Assembly: GCA_033297075.1 (NCBI GenBank)
Contig: MU858385.1
Coordinates: 1-16,141, forward strand
DNA: 16,141 nt
DNA from: Rhypophila decipiens
Lineage: Eukaryota > Ascomycota > Sordariomycetes > Sordariales > Naviculisporaceae
Direction of reading: 5' to 3'
In this document: positions 6,355-14,716 of the stretch, piece by piece
How the letters are laid out: the number at the start of each line of letters is the position of its first letter
How positions within the stretch are numbered: position 1 is the stretch's first letter
Position numbers and translations under genes: made by a program
Notes under the pieces: model-generated
What the model was told of the DNA's origin: nothing
Databases searched by the model: none
Seen by the model: only the letters and a program-made list of their open reading frames with translations

Positions 6355-7022
6355 GTTTACGTCAAAAGTATGTGCGAAACTAAAAAGCGTACTTAATAAG
6401 TAAGCGGTGAGCAGAGTAGGCAGGCTGTGGACTGTATGCTCGAATTACGTGGCAGGCAGTGAACTGTATGCTCGAATTACGTGGCAGGCAGTGAACTGTA
6501 TTTTTTCGTCCTTCATCTTCTCACCGCCTACCCTATTAATCGTCACCGCCTGCCAAACTTATCATCGCTCCCAACCCCACTCACCGCCTGCCCCAATCAT
6601 TTACTTCAGAGACTGCCTGCCGCATTTACATCAGGTAGGAGCCATTTCTGGTTCTAGAGAGGGCAGGGAAATGTTATTTATCCTTGTCTGCATGAAGCTC
6701 TAATAATGGCTTCTACGTGCAGCGTCTCCAGAGTGTCTATTAACCACCTGCAGCCCGGAATGACCAACCACCTTACGACTGATCAACCGGTGAGTGGTTA
6801 GTCGCCCTCTAAATCCATCAGCCAGCTCATGGGAGCCATTTCCAGCATTGGAAAATCTTATTTTCATCCTTGCAAGACTTTGTTTCTACAGTCATTTTGG
6901 CTCTAAAAATCGCATGGGTTTACAAATGGTTTTGTAACATGGTGAGTCTTTGCCTCCAGAAACAGCTCCGTTGACACTTCACATGGATATGGTTGTCCTC
7001 CAAGACTGAGGAATGGCACGTG
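6355..7022 (-). repeat. Composite non-coding repeat, copy 3 (inverted)
   Basis: The reverse complement reads through the blocks of copies 1 and 2. It also carries, between the GGAGC-GTTTCTGGAGGCAA block and the GTCTCTGAAGTAAATGA block, about 200 bp shared only with 1740-1985. It ends in the TATTAAGTACGCTTTTTAGT block at about 6400. It is thus the fullest copy. The plus frame 6407-6703 is repeat translation. Confidence 0.8.
6431..6494 (+). repeat. Two tandem copies of a 32-bp unit
   Basis: ACTGTATGCTCGAATTACGT followed by GGCAGGCAGTGA occurs at 6431-6462 and again at 6463-6494 without change. It is a local duplication inside copy 3; the other copies have one unit. Confidence 0.9.
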
Positions 7023-7310
7023 AGGCTGGACTTGTATGTTTGAATTTTATTTTGCAAATAGAGCTGGATATGGCCCAAATCACAGCTCGAGCAAGTGGAA
7101 TCTGCAATGGAGCCGTATTCAGCTTATCTTGCCGCAGCCATTCCCGGCTAACGGTCATGTTTGGCTAACGGTCATCGTAATCCTGCATTGTTAAATGTTA
7201 CGCTTGTCGTAGCCACAAACACGTGGAGGGCAGGCTCAATGATTCTCTTGCGATATAAGACGAGCTAGGCAAGTTTTACACTCTATATAAAATTTAGCCA
7301 GACCTTATGG
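7023..7310. other. Unassigned spacer
   Basis: I see no gene. A short duplication, CGGCTAACGGTCAT / TGGCTAACGGTCAT, lies near 7147-7175. Confidence 0.4.
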
Positions 7311-7322
7311 AATACCGGATAT

Positions 7323-7493
7323 ATGCTCCCGAGCGGAGCGCTAGAGTATCCCGTAGAGACATTCTGGGCGGAGAGATTTCTCAAGTACCCTAATGAGGTT
7401 ATCAGCGGACCTATCCGCAAACCAGAGTGGTCTATGCACGAGACAAGAGGGAGGAGCTCACAAAAAACTGTGGAAGATGATCGTACTGCAAAA
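7323..7493 (+). pseudogene. Cytochrome P450 fragment
   Basis: The translated stretch EYPVETFWAERFLKYPN, followed by SGPIRKPEW and later EDDRTAK, resembles the region just before the haem loop in fungal P450s (the FWAERFL meander, then a short variable segment). In intact proteins this leads into a glycine-rich loop with the haem-ligating cysteine. Here the frame (7323-7736) instead runs on into sequence without that motif, and no earlier exons (I helix, ExxR) are recognisable upstream. I read it as a relic of one exon. The match rests on one short segment, so the family call is moderate. The parent enzyme would have been an ER-bound monooxygenase. Confidence 0.5.
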
Positions 7494-7499
7494 ATCCTC

Positions 7500-8870
7500 A
7501 GCGGTTCGAGTTCAACTGCCGTCTTACTTTGCGCCATTGCAGCCGGACTAACTCATATTGCTGGTCTGAAAGGTACTGATAGGACGCAGCTCAGCAACCT
7601 GATCTGTAGCAGACTTACCACGTTACAGAAGCGATTTCTGGAGACCCATAACGCAGGGTCGGATGCGAGGTCCTGGGACGGGCGGAGGATGCCCGGAAAT
7701 TGTAAGCTGCAACCTTGTTCTACGCTTATGAAGTAGCTATAGAGCTGTTTCTGGAGGTCAAGATTACTTACCATACTGCAGAAGTCACTTCTGGATCGTA
7801 AGGGAACAGATAACCCATCCTAGCCAATACACAGCACATTTTGCGGCGTACTGTGTGTCAGATTGAGAGGCCATTTTTTGGCTTGGCGCGTACTTTGGAG
7901 GAGGGGACAAAATGCCGATGGCTCTCAACCTGACCATTCAGCTGGCTATACACCAAGCGAACCCGCCCCACACGTCGTCATCATCGATTTAGATCCGGAA
8001 ATGGCTCCTATGTGTCACTAAGGTACAAATTGCTCTATGTGGATCGGTGAGGTACATTGCACATCTTCAAGCAGTCATTCTATAGGCATATATTTCTAGG
8101 AGCCGTTTCTGACGCCTAGGGCAAATATGGCCATATTTGCTGTTGAAGAACTCAATAAGGGTAAGCAGCTTGAAGTCGAATGGGGAGACGGGGCCATGGC
8201 GGGAAAATACACAAAAGGCGAATTGGACCCAGATCGAATACAAGCTCTATATTGCCATTTTACTTACAGCCTAATGCCTCAGAATGGCTTATCCAACCGG
8301 TCACACGAAGCCACAGAAGGAGATGGTGAGAAAGGGAACAGAAAGCGGCATGAGCAAAGCATCCGAACTATACGGCTACGGTCACGCGAGGGAAACTGTA
8401 GATCACTTTCTGCTACAGTAGAGGCCGAAATAAGTGTCCAAATCTCTAATGTTCAAACTTTCTCCGCTCGGGCCCCTGCACCCCGGGTTGCAGCTGACAC
8501 AGTGCGCTGCTGCAGGCTCCGTACCAAGGACAAATGGATCCCAAAACTGGGCTGGATGGATGGATGGATGGATGGAATTTATTTCGCCCGGAGGCACTAA
8601 GCTTAAAGGGCCTATGCGCGCTAACTACATTCGGTTCATATGCTTCTGCCATAATCTCGTCCAAGCCCTCTACTCTTTCACCTTTAGACCACCCGATGCC
8701 TCTTGTCATGTTATTAGCAGCTGCAGCTACGGCTCCAAAAGCAGCTGCAGCGGATAGTCACCAGACAGTGCACTAGCCGCTTTTGGAAATCGACGGTTGC
8801 GAAGCGAGATTGGCCGATGAGAAAGATGATGACACCCGATAGTCGCATAAATGGACCCCTTCTCGTGTTT
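7500..8870. other. No confident gene
   Basis: The plus frame 8127-8600 (157 codons) starts with a segment that looks coding in character (AIFAVEELNKGKQLEVEWGD, GELDPDRIQALY) but then drifts into basic and low-complexity residues. I recognise no family. It may be a decayed gene end. Degenerate GGAGCCGTTTCTG motifs occur near 8099 and, as AGAGCTGTTTCTGG, near 7741. Confidence 0.35.
8554..8575 (+). repeat. (GGAT)n microsatellite
   Basis: Five and a half perfect GGAT units. Frames that cross it contain periodic Trp-Met-Asp residues and are not genes on that basis. Confidence 0.9.
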
Positions 8871-8879
8871 TGGCCATCT

Positions 8880-9323
8880 TGTTGCGCAGCTCCTTCTCAC
8901 GCCATCCGGAATCGCTACAAGCCGAGGCTAGCGCGGCCTGGCGGGCCTTGGTGGGCGAGGTGCTGGGCGACGTGAGTTGCGAAATGTATGCATCAGTGCT
9001 CGATCCAACGGGCTTGGATTATCACCTCAATGGCCCGACATGTATGGGAGAGGAGGGAGACGTGCCGGCAGAGGAGGTTTTGGGTCGTGAAAGAGGTGGC
9101 GCTCATGATGGTGGCGCGACAGACGGGACTGTTGCCGCCGGACTGGGGTGGGTGGATGGTAGGAGGGCAATTTTGACCAGCCGCCTCCCTGCAGTTGGTC
9201 GGCGAGCTTTTGAGGTTCGATGTTGATACCGCTATGGATTTGCTCCCAGACGCTGATGAAAATTCCACCACCTGGGTCGGCGCGTTGCTGGATTCGTTCA
9301 GCCCTATAAACTGCTGTGTATAG
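8880..9323 (+). pseudogene. Unidentified coding relic with frame change and stop
   Basis: Codon-like, GC-richer sequence stands out from its flanks. One frame gives EASAAWRALVGEVLGDVSCE and LDPTGLDYHLNGPT (to about 9050). A second gives VALMMVARQTGLLPP and GGWMVGGQF to a TGA at 9174-9176, then goes on without a break as PAASLQLVGELLRFDVDTAM and DLLPDADENSTTWVGALLDS to a stop at 9321-9323. The TGA could be a CGA codon lost by C-to-T change. Frame switch plus stop suggest a decayed gene, or exons joined by an intron that I could not place. I do not recognise the family. Confidence 0.4.
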
Positions 9324-9795
9324 TACTTCCGGGAATGGGGCCAGTTTTTAGGCTTCCCTTCTCAGGAAGAGAGGGTCTCAGTAAAGCCCAGACTCTCAAG
9401 TAACTGCCTCTCGCTGATTGAAACCAACCAACCTGGGTGGCACCGCACCAAATTTGATACAGCCGTCATCACATCCGGAAATGATAGCTTCCAGATCATC
9501 AAGTCACCGCCCTAGATTTAAGTCGCAAGACTATTTCCTCTTGATGACTACAAAGCCTCTATCACTTGAAGGAAAATGTGCCAACTTCGGACCGCACGGA
9601 CGAAGCGCGTGCTGAAACCAGCGTAGTACAGCCAGGACTCATGACAAAACATGGGTTTAGCTTTCCCACTCTAGTATCAGGTTTAACTTGAGCGTAGGTC
9701 ATAGCGCGAGTAATCCAGCCATCCTTAACTCTCCACATTGGGACCTAGGCTTTACAACTGTCGGAATATCACACTTCTTGTCAAAATTGATTGAT
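9324..9795. other. Unassigned spacer
   Basis: No gene, RNA or repeat is supported. Confidence 0.4.
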
Positions 9796-9978
9796 TGTCA
9801 TTTTCTCTCTCGCTTTCTGGCTTCGCCAGAGAGTATCTCTTATAATTATACATAGTGGCAATACTGGTGGCAAATATGACGAAACCGGTGACAAAGATTA
9901 TTACCAATATTTCCTGTCATTTCCAGAGAGTTCCTTCTGATAACCAATCCCTTCCGAATGACAAGGAATATTCTGACA
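9796..9978 (-). mobile_element. LTR-like fragment with hairpin near its TATA box
   Basis: Read on the minus strand it starts TGTCAGAATATTCC directly after a purine-rich tract. It has a TATA-like segment (TTATAAGAGATA, 9845-9834) and then a near-perfect hairpin CTCTCTGGC-GAA-GCCAGAAAG (9833-9813). It ends near AAAATGACA. A diverged relative, with the same order of TATAAGAG, hairpin and GAGATAGAAA-like tail, lies at 15259-15431 on the plus strand. I infer the 3' LTR of a decayed LTR retrotransposon. The outer end is uncertain and no target duplication was established. Confidence 0.55.
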
Positions 9979-9991
9979 CACCCCCTCAGCC
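9979..9991 (-). promoter_or_regulatory. Candidate polypurine tract
   Basis: GGCTGAGGGGGTG in sense abuts the proposed LTR start, the expected place for a plus-strand primer. It marks 9979 upward as the former internal side of the element. Confidence 0.5.
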
Positions 9992-11138
9992 AGTGGCTCG
10001 CCCAGAACTCGTCCTCAGTGTTTGAGAATGAGAAGGTAACGTTTTCGATTCCAGGCACTCTTCCTAACGACTATTCTGCCACATCTTCATAATATTCTGC
10101 GCCCTCTTCCTACCCCAATAAGGTTGTCAATGGACCGGTCAGCTGTCCCTGGTATAGCTCTCTAGAGGCCGGTTGCTGCGCGACTATCTCCAGGGACGTT
10201 ATATCGTAGAAGTAAGGCGTATCTCAACAAACTATCAGTTATAATAGCCTTCCTGTCAGAGGGCTAAGCTCACTATATTCGCTGTGGACGGGATGATTTT
10301 GACCACCTTCCTCGCCTTCTTTGATTGCGTTGCTCCTTAGACCCAAATAAACTCCAGAGACCGTCGATAAACCAGGCAGTTGCGGTTCCGATGATAGCCG
10401 TTGACAGTAAACTCATTTTCTGAGACGATCTCCTTGGCGTTCTCGCTAGGATACTTCAAAAGGCCGAGATGTCAAAGATATTAAAAACTTTTAACTGGGA
10501 GCTTTGTCCTTTTATACCTCAGAGTTTCTTCCATCGACTATGGCCTGCATCTAATTGTAACAAGGAGCGGCTTTTGCCCGGAACTACAGAAAACGGAAGT
10601 CACCTTGACGCGCGGAGCCGTTTGTGGCTCTAGCTTGTTAAGCTCTTTGATGAACAATCAAATCTCTAGAACAACTTCTGCAGCATGAGTATGTTTACAG
10701 TAGCGACGTCTCTATGTATGGCGCTATAGATGGCTTCTAACATCATCGCTCTATATTGGAGCCTTAAATGGATATCTCAGCATCACCAGATAACAAACAT
10801 ACAGGCTCAGGGTTGTTGTTTATCATCTCCACTCCTCAAGATTACCCTTGAACTATTTGAATTTCCAAAATTGCTACATTCAATTAATTCTGTTTCCTAG
10901 AGCTTGCGCTCTTCCCCAGCTCACAGCGGGGAAAGGGAGGAACGTGCCAGAGTACGTACAAACGAGTTGATGTCCGGCATCTCCATGCCGTCAGGGTGTG
11001 TGCCACCCCTTGTAGCTCCCTGTAAGGGAAACGGCTCCGTACGGACTCGGGTTCGGATCCCGGAGCAGCTCAAGCTCAAACGATGTCATGACTTCGAGCA
11101 AAACAACAACTCTGCCAATCGCCAATAAATTCTTCCAA
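9992..11138. other. Long stretch without a confident gene
   Basis: If the LTR-like fragment is real, the part next to it is former internal sequence. No reverse transcriptase or integrase motif is visible, only broken frames (9846-10058 minus overlaps the tract). A copy of the short CGGAGCCGTTTGTGGCTCTA motif lies at about 10614. The plus frames 10904-11128 and 11088-11363 lie opposite or beside the ferric-reductase 3' exon and are not supported. Confidence 0.4.
10273..10416 (-). CDS. Possible small ORF, 47 aa
   Basis: An ATG with A at -3 opens MSLLSTAIIGTATAWFIDGL, a mostly hydrophobic segment that could span a membrane. A strongly basic tail follows (RNQRRRGRWSKSSR). The hydrophobic-then-basic layout is unusual for random sequence, but a 47-codon frame is easily produced by chance. 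There is no known family and no clear promoter. Low confidence. Confidence 0.15.
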   Translation of the reverse strand: MSLLSTAIIGTATAWFIDGLWSLFGSKEQRNQRRRGRWSKSSRPQRI

Positions 11139-12810
11139 TCATCCGTAGCACCCAATATTTATGTGCTTTGTACCTTGGGGATTGACAGCAATGTCTCGAT
11201 CAGCGCCGTTTTTTGTTTTCTTGGATGGCCGGTACTCCAGCTCGCAAAATTTGACAATACTTCCTTTCGTGTTATTGTTCCTAGCAACATTTCTCATTTC
11301 TTTGGTAAACTCTGCACTACCACAAGCTATTTACCATTAGCTTACGCCATTAATTGGGTTTAAAATATACTTACCAATTATTATTGTCTTGCCTGGAGTA
11401 CGGCGCGATTCGCTCTGAATGGCATCAGAAATGCGATGATGCTCTGAACCTGGGACGGGGATCCAGTTTTCTCCCTCCGGCAGCCCAGATTTACTTGGTG
11501 GATTCCCTGGATATATTAACCATATTTAAAAGATTTTATAGTTTGTGTTAGCTAATTCCTCAAACCTAGGCTCGGATAGTTCTTACTCTAGTGGCTTTGC
11601 CAATGTTTGCAAGAGCGAGAAAATAGTCCAAAGTCCACTTCGCTTGAGTATCGCTATCCAGTTTCCAGAATAAATCAACCTTGCGGACTTCATCGCAGTA
11701 AAGCGAAGGGCTATGAGATTTCTTTGCCTGCATGTCATGATTCTTTCTCGAGACCAGAGACAGAGCAAATGGCAATACGCCGGCAATCCCCTCCCCGTCA
11801 GCAACGAGAATGACTGTTCCGTACTGACCAATCGCAAGGTCTTGTCCATAAGGTCCGTCTAAGCATACTTTAAGATTGATAGATTGGCTCTCCCCTTGCA
11901 ATCTGACGTCGGTATGCGGCAGGAGGAAAGAAACTTCCTTAGTGTAGTTTGTAACATCTGGATCCCACCATATAACAGGAGCAAAGTGTCCGTGGAACTT
12001 AAATAACGGGTGTCGCGTGAAATATATATAAAAGTAACTGCCCGGGCGGGCTTTAACAGCAAAGTTGGTAGGAACTATTATCCTCGTGACCCCTTCGAAT
12101 CTTCTCACATATGCTGTCACACAGCCTCGATATTGCATCAAAAGCCGGCGAAGGAGACTGGATCGTAGCCATAAGGCCCCACAACAGTATACTGATATCC
12201 AAGGAGTGGTGGTAAAAGAGGTCGAGGTGAAAATCAAATGCAATATCAGACTAGCAACTATGGCAATGATAAGCACATAGTGTAGAAACTGAAACCATTT
12301 ATAGCTCAACCTTCGAATTATGAAGCTTGTGGCAATAACAGTGGAGAGAAGAGACAGTCCCAACGCAGCTCCGGTTGCCTGTTGCGAAGTTTCGGAGCGT
12401 CCGTCGATATACGTAGCAACGGCATGGACGAAACCTTGGATTATGGCTAATCGTCCAATCCAATGGTGGGCCAAATGGTATGTTTGAAGCGGTATGTCTA
12501 AATAGTCGGCGACAGGACCTGCGATAAAAAGAGGGACTAGGTTGAGAGAAAAAAGGTTGGCGACTTTGGGAAAATCAGATTTGTAATAAAATATTAATGC
12601 CAAGTTGGTTCCAACGTAGGTCATAACTATCAAAGCTTGGAATAGTGTGACGCTATTCCAGGTACTACGCTGAATGACCAAGGGGTATATAAGAAACCTC
12701 AGTGTCCAAGATTGTATTGTTCGTATTCGGAAGAATCTTCGGAGACCAAGCGTAACCATGATACCCCCTATGATAATTGCGTACCATGCATGGGGCTCCA
12801 TAGGTTTCAT
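11139..12810 (-). CDS. Ferric-reductase-like transmembrane oxidoreductase (three exons)
   Basis: Exon 1 (12810-11587) has several membrane segments and the bis-haem signature: H115 and H129 (LAHHWIGRLAIIQGFVH) and H177 and H191 (FLHYVLIIAIVASLILH), each H-x13-H. A flavin-binding region follows (PGSYFYIYF; HGHFAPVIWW at 273-282), then DGPYG (318-322) and VILVADGEGIAGVLP for NADPH. Exon 2 reads on with NPPSKSGLPEGENWIPVPG and RRTPGKTIII (about 11506-11375). A clean 48-bp intron (11374-11327; GTAAGT...GCTAAT...TAG) follows. Exon 3 has ACGSAEFTKEMRNVARNNN and KFCELEYRPSKK, and stops with TGA at 11139. Such proteins move electrons from NADPH through FAD and haem across a membrane, usually to reduce ferric or cupric ions. 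The HPF flavin motif is changed here. The exon 1-2 join is not in phase at the best splice sites (see findings), so the gene may be damaged. The start is placed at the ATG before the first membrane segment. Confidence 0.78.
11327..11374 (-). other. Second intron of the ferric-reductase gene
   Basis: It has a GTAAGT donor, a GCTAAT branch-like site and a TAG acceptor, 48 bp in all. Joining restores TIII-ACGSAEF in frame, matching the conserved CG motif of the family. Confidence 0.8.
11507..11586 (-). other. Proposed first intron of the ferric-reductase gene (problematic)
   Basis: GTAAGA at 11586 and CCAG at 11510-11507 with GCTAAC between make an ordinary 80-bp fungal intron, but joining them shifts the frame of exon 2. 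A weaker acceptor GAG at 11477-11475 keeps the frame and drops about 10 residues of the conserved strand. Within the 80 bp, the frame of exon 2 is itself open and protein-like (RFEELANTNYKIF, then TAA, then IWLIYPGN). Confidence 0.45.
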
Positions 12811-12860
12811 TGATTTGAGCGAATATGTAATGCCAGTTACAATAAAAGTAGGTGCTGTAG

Positions 12861-12867
12861 TTATATA
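12861..12867 (-). promoter_or_regulatory. Candidate TATA box of the ferric-reductase gene
   Basis: TATATAA on the minus strand, its upstream end 57 bp before the proposed ATG. Position and sequence are plausible; no other support. Confidence 0.4.
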
Positions 12868-13080
12868 CCTTTACCTCCAACTTTGGAGTCTGCGTTTCCT
12901 GAGTAAGGGCGATTTGACGCCTAGTCCTTCTGAATCGGAAACGACTATTTCGGCCCCGGTGTTTTTGGCGCTTTCAAGGAATGGCTTCTGCAGCATGGTG
13001 CCTGCAGAAAGAGCTGTTTGTAACTTTCAACCGAATCTCTATGGCTTAAATTTTCTCTCAGCGGAGAGAATACGTACAGG
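12868..13080. other. Intergenic, with a short dispersed motif
   Basis: GGAATGGCTTCTGCAGCATG (about 12979) is a diverged form of the GCAGAAGCCATTTCTAG sequence scattered in the first 7 kb. No gene is supported; frames here on both strands lack any recognisable domain. Confidence 0.4.
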
Positions 13081-13230
13081 AAACAAAAGATTGATGGTAG
13101 AAACAAAAGATAGATGGTAGAAACAAAAGATAGATGGTAGAAACAAAAGATAGATGGTAGAAACAAAAGATAGATGGTAGAAACAAAAGATAGATGGTAG
13201 AAACAAAAGATAGATGTTAGAAACAAGAAA
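13081..13230 (+). repeat. 20-bp minisatellite AAACAAAAGATAGATGGTAG
   Basis: Seven units sit in exact 20-bp register (13081, 13101 and on to 13201), the first and last with single changes, followed by a partial unit. The minus frame 12945-13226 is its translation (periodic Tyr/His/Leu/Ser/Phe). Confidence 0.95.
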
Positions 13231-13245
13231 GGAAAACTTTGAGTG

Positions 13246-13285
13246 TCTTTTGTTTCTACTGTCTATCTTTGGTTTCTACCGTCTA
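13246..13285 (-). repeat. Two inverted units of the same minisatellite
   Basis: TCTTTTGTTTCTACTGTCTA and TCTTTGGTTTCTACCGTCTA are reverse complements of the unit. The array could therefore fold on itself with a spacer of about 15-25 bp. Confidence 0.85.
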
Positions 13286-13356
13286 GAAATAAAATACTCC
13301 GCTCTAAGCAGCATATGGCCAGGACAGCAGCCAAGGGTCTTGCGGCGGCCTTGGCC

Positions 13357-14115
13357 CTAAAGAGACTGAAGATGGTCACCCCCCGTCACAGTGGCTAGTG
13401 ATAGCCTCTGTCTCTTCACACCTGATCCGGACACATCCTCCGCACAACTTGACCGTTTGAGTTCGCCAAGCTTAGTACTTTTCCCATATTGGATATTTGC
13501 TTTCCCGCCATCTATCGACTTTTGGCAAGGCTGGCCAACCGCCAGTTGATCCCCCACCGCCGGAGAGTTGGGGATGGTGGGGAGATTTGGCGACGGATGG
13601 TCCTCTGAAGATTCCGCACGCATGTCACCAAAAGCCGGCGTACCGTCAGGCAGATTTCCGTAGAAAGGTTTGTTGAGATCTCCATATTGTAGAGAGTGAC
13701 CATCTCCATGTATTTGCGTGGTTGGTTCCGGATAACCTTCAAAACAGTGTATGTCGAATACGAAGGTTATTCGTCCGGTCTGAGGATTCGGATTGAAGGA
13801 GACCTTTATTCGCCTGTTTTCCGAGTTCTCGTACATGTTCTTGGTGTATTCAAACTTCTCCTGACCCCAGCGTGCAGTGATGGTGCATCGAGTACCACAG
13901 AATTTCTTGAGTGCTGGCCTAAGGTTCTCCTGATCCTCTAATATCGATATTTGATCTGGCTTAGGGCATCCAGGTTGTGTCTGCCAATAATGTTTCAATT
14001 AAAAATTCGTTAATGGTGAGGTCATACGAACCTTGGCGGACCATTCAACCTCCGGAGGTGTGGCCGAGTTCCCGGATGGGCCCTCAGAAGGTATTGGTGG
14101 AAGAGTTGTCGACAT
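13357..14115 (-). CDS. Protein of unknown function, two exons
   Basis: Exon 1 (14115-14032) starts MSTTLPPIPSEG and ends EVEWSAK. Exon 2 (13980-13357) continues TQPGCPKPDQISILEDQENL and reads to the stop. The 51-bp intron (GTTCGT...GGCAG) keeps the frame. The product is about 235 residues. It has an N-terminal Pro/Ser-rich part, a middle domain of about 100 residues with alternating polar and hydrophobic strands (RIKVSFNPNP, RITFVFDIHCFEGYPEP, GDLNKPFYGNLPDG), and a Ser-rich, basic tail (SGSGVKRQRLS) that could act as a nuclear signal. No signal peptide or membrane segment is seen. The start is chosen at codon 50 of the upstream-open frame because it lies just before the splice-joined domain and has a fair context (ATCATGT); an upstream ATG at 14262 is possible. 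I recognise no family. Confidence 0.6.
13981..14031 (-). other. Intron of the unknown gene
   Basis: GTTCGT donor, ATTGGCAG acceptor and 51 bp in length. Removing it joins the two open frames in phase. Confidence 0.65.
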
Positions 14116-14262
14116 GATTGGGAAATTTTGCTTGTCTATGCTACCGATGATCAGTTGTGATGAGTTTTGAGTAAGAGTGAGAGTGTTTTCAAATGTGGAG
14201 AATGGGACAAACTGAAGGTTAACTGAAGACTTAAGTATCACCTGCCAACCGTTTCGGCTCAA

Positions 14263-14700
14263 AAATCACTAGCTTTGGTTATCATCGGTGTTCGCCTGAC
14301 ACTGGGCTGTGCCTTTTATCGGGGTCACCAACCTCCTCTGTCAGCGTATGACTACCCAGTACTAGACTTTCCGGAAATAGCGGTGCCCGTAGATTTGCTT
14401 ATTCGACTTCCCCTTGCCTCTAATCTCGTATATTTATTACAAATTAGGAGTAATGCTCATCTCTGTGCTTCATTGGGCCTACTTATGTAGAATATGCCTT
14501 ATGGTGATACAGTCACGTCTCCGTCAAATTCCTCAATAGGCTGTGTTATTCGAAAAAGATGGTGGTGTTAGTTCTCTGATAGGGACTATGTGGTAATTGT
14601 ATGTCCTTTAGCAAACTCTGCTGTTTATCACACAGGTATACATACAATCAGTTCTGCAGCCGATCTGGTTGCCTTATGATTCCCTGCTCAATATCCTCAA
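14263..14700. other. Spacer with no supported gene
   Basis: Only short frames occur on both strands, none with a recognisable domain. It presumably includes upstream sequence of the unknown gene. Confidence 0.4.
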
Positions 14701-14716
14701 TAAGTAAGGGGGCCCT

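Noticed and set aside
8127..8600. 157-codon plus frame as a gene
   Set aside because: Only the first 50 or so residues look protein-like, the remainder passes into unrelated sequence and the GGAT microsatellite, and no family is recognised; it is mentioned only as a possible relic.
11030..11085. tRNA-like T arm (CGGG-TTCGGAT-CCCG)
   Set aside because: No matching acceptor stem, D arm or anticodon arm could be built at the right distances upstream, so it is a chance hairpin.
12945..13226. Open minus frame rich in Phe/Tyr/Leu with a 20-residue period
   Set aside because: It is a translation of the AAACAAAAGATAGATGGTAG minisatellite.
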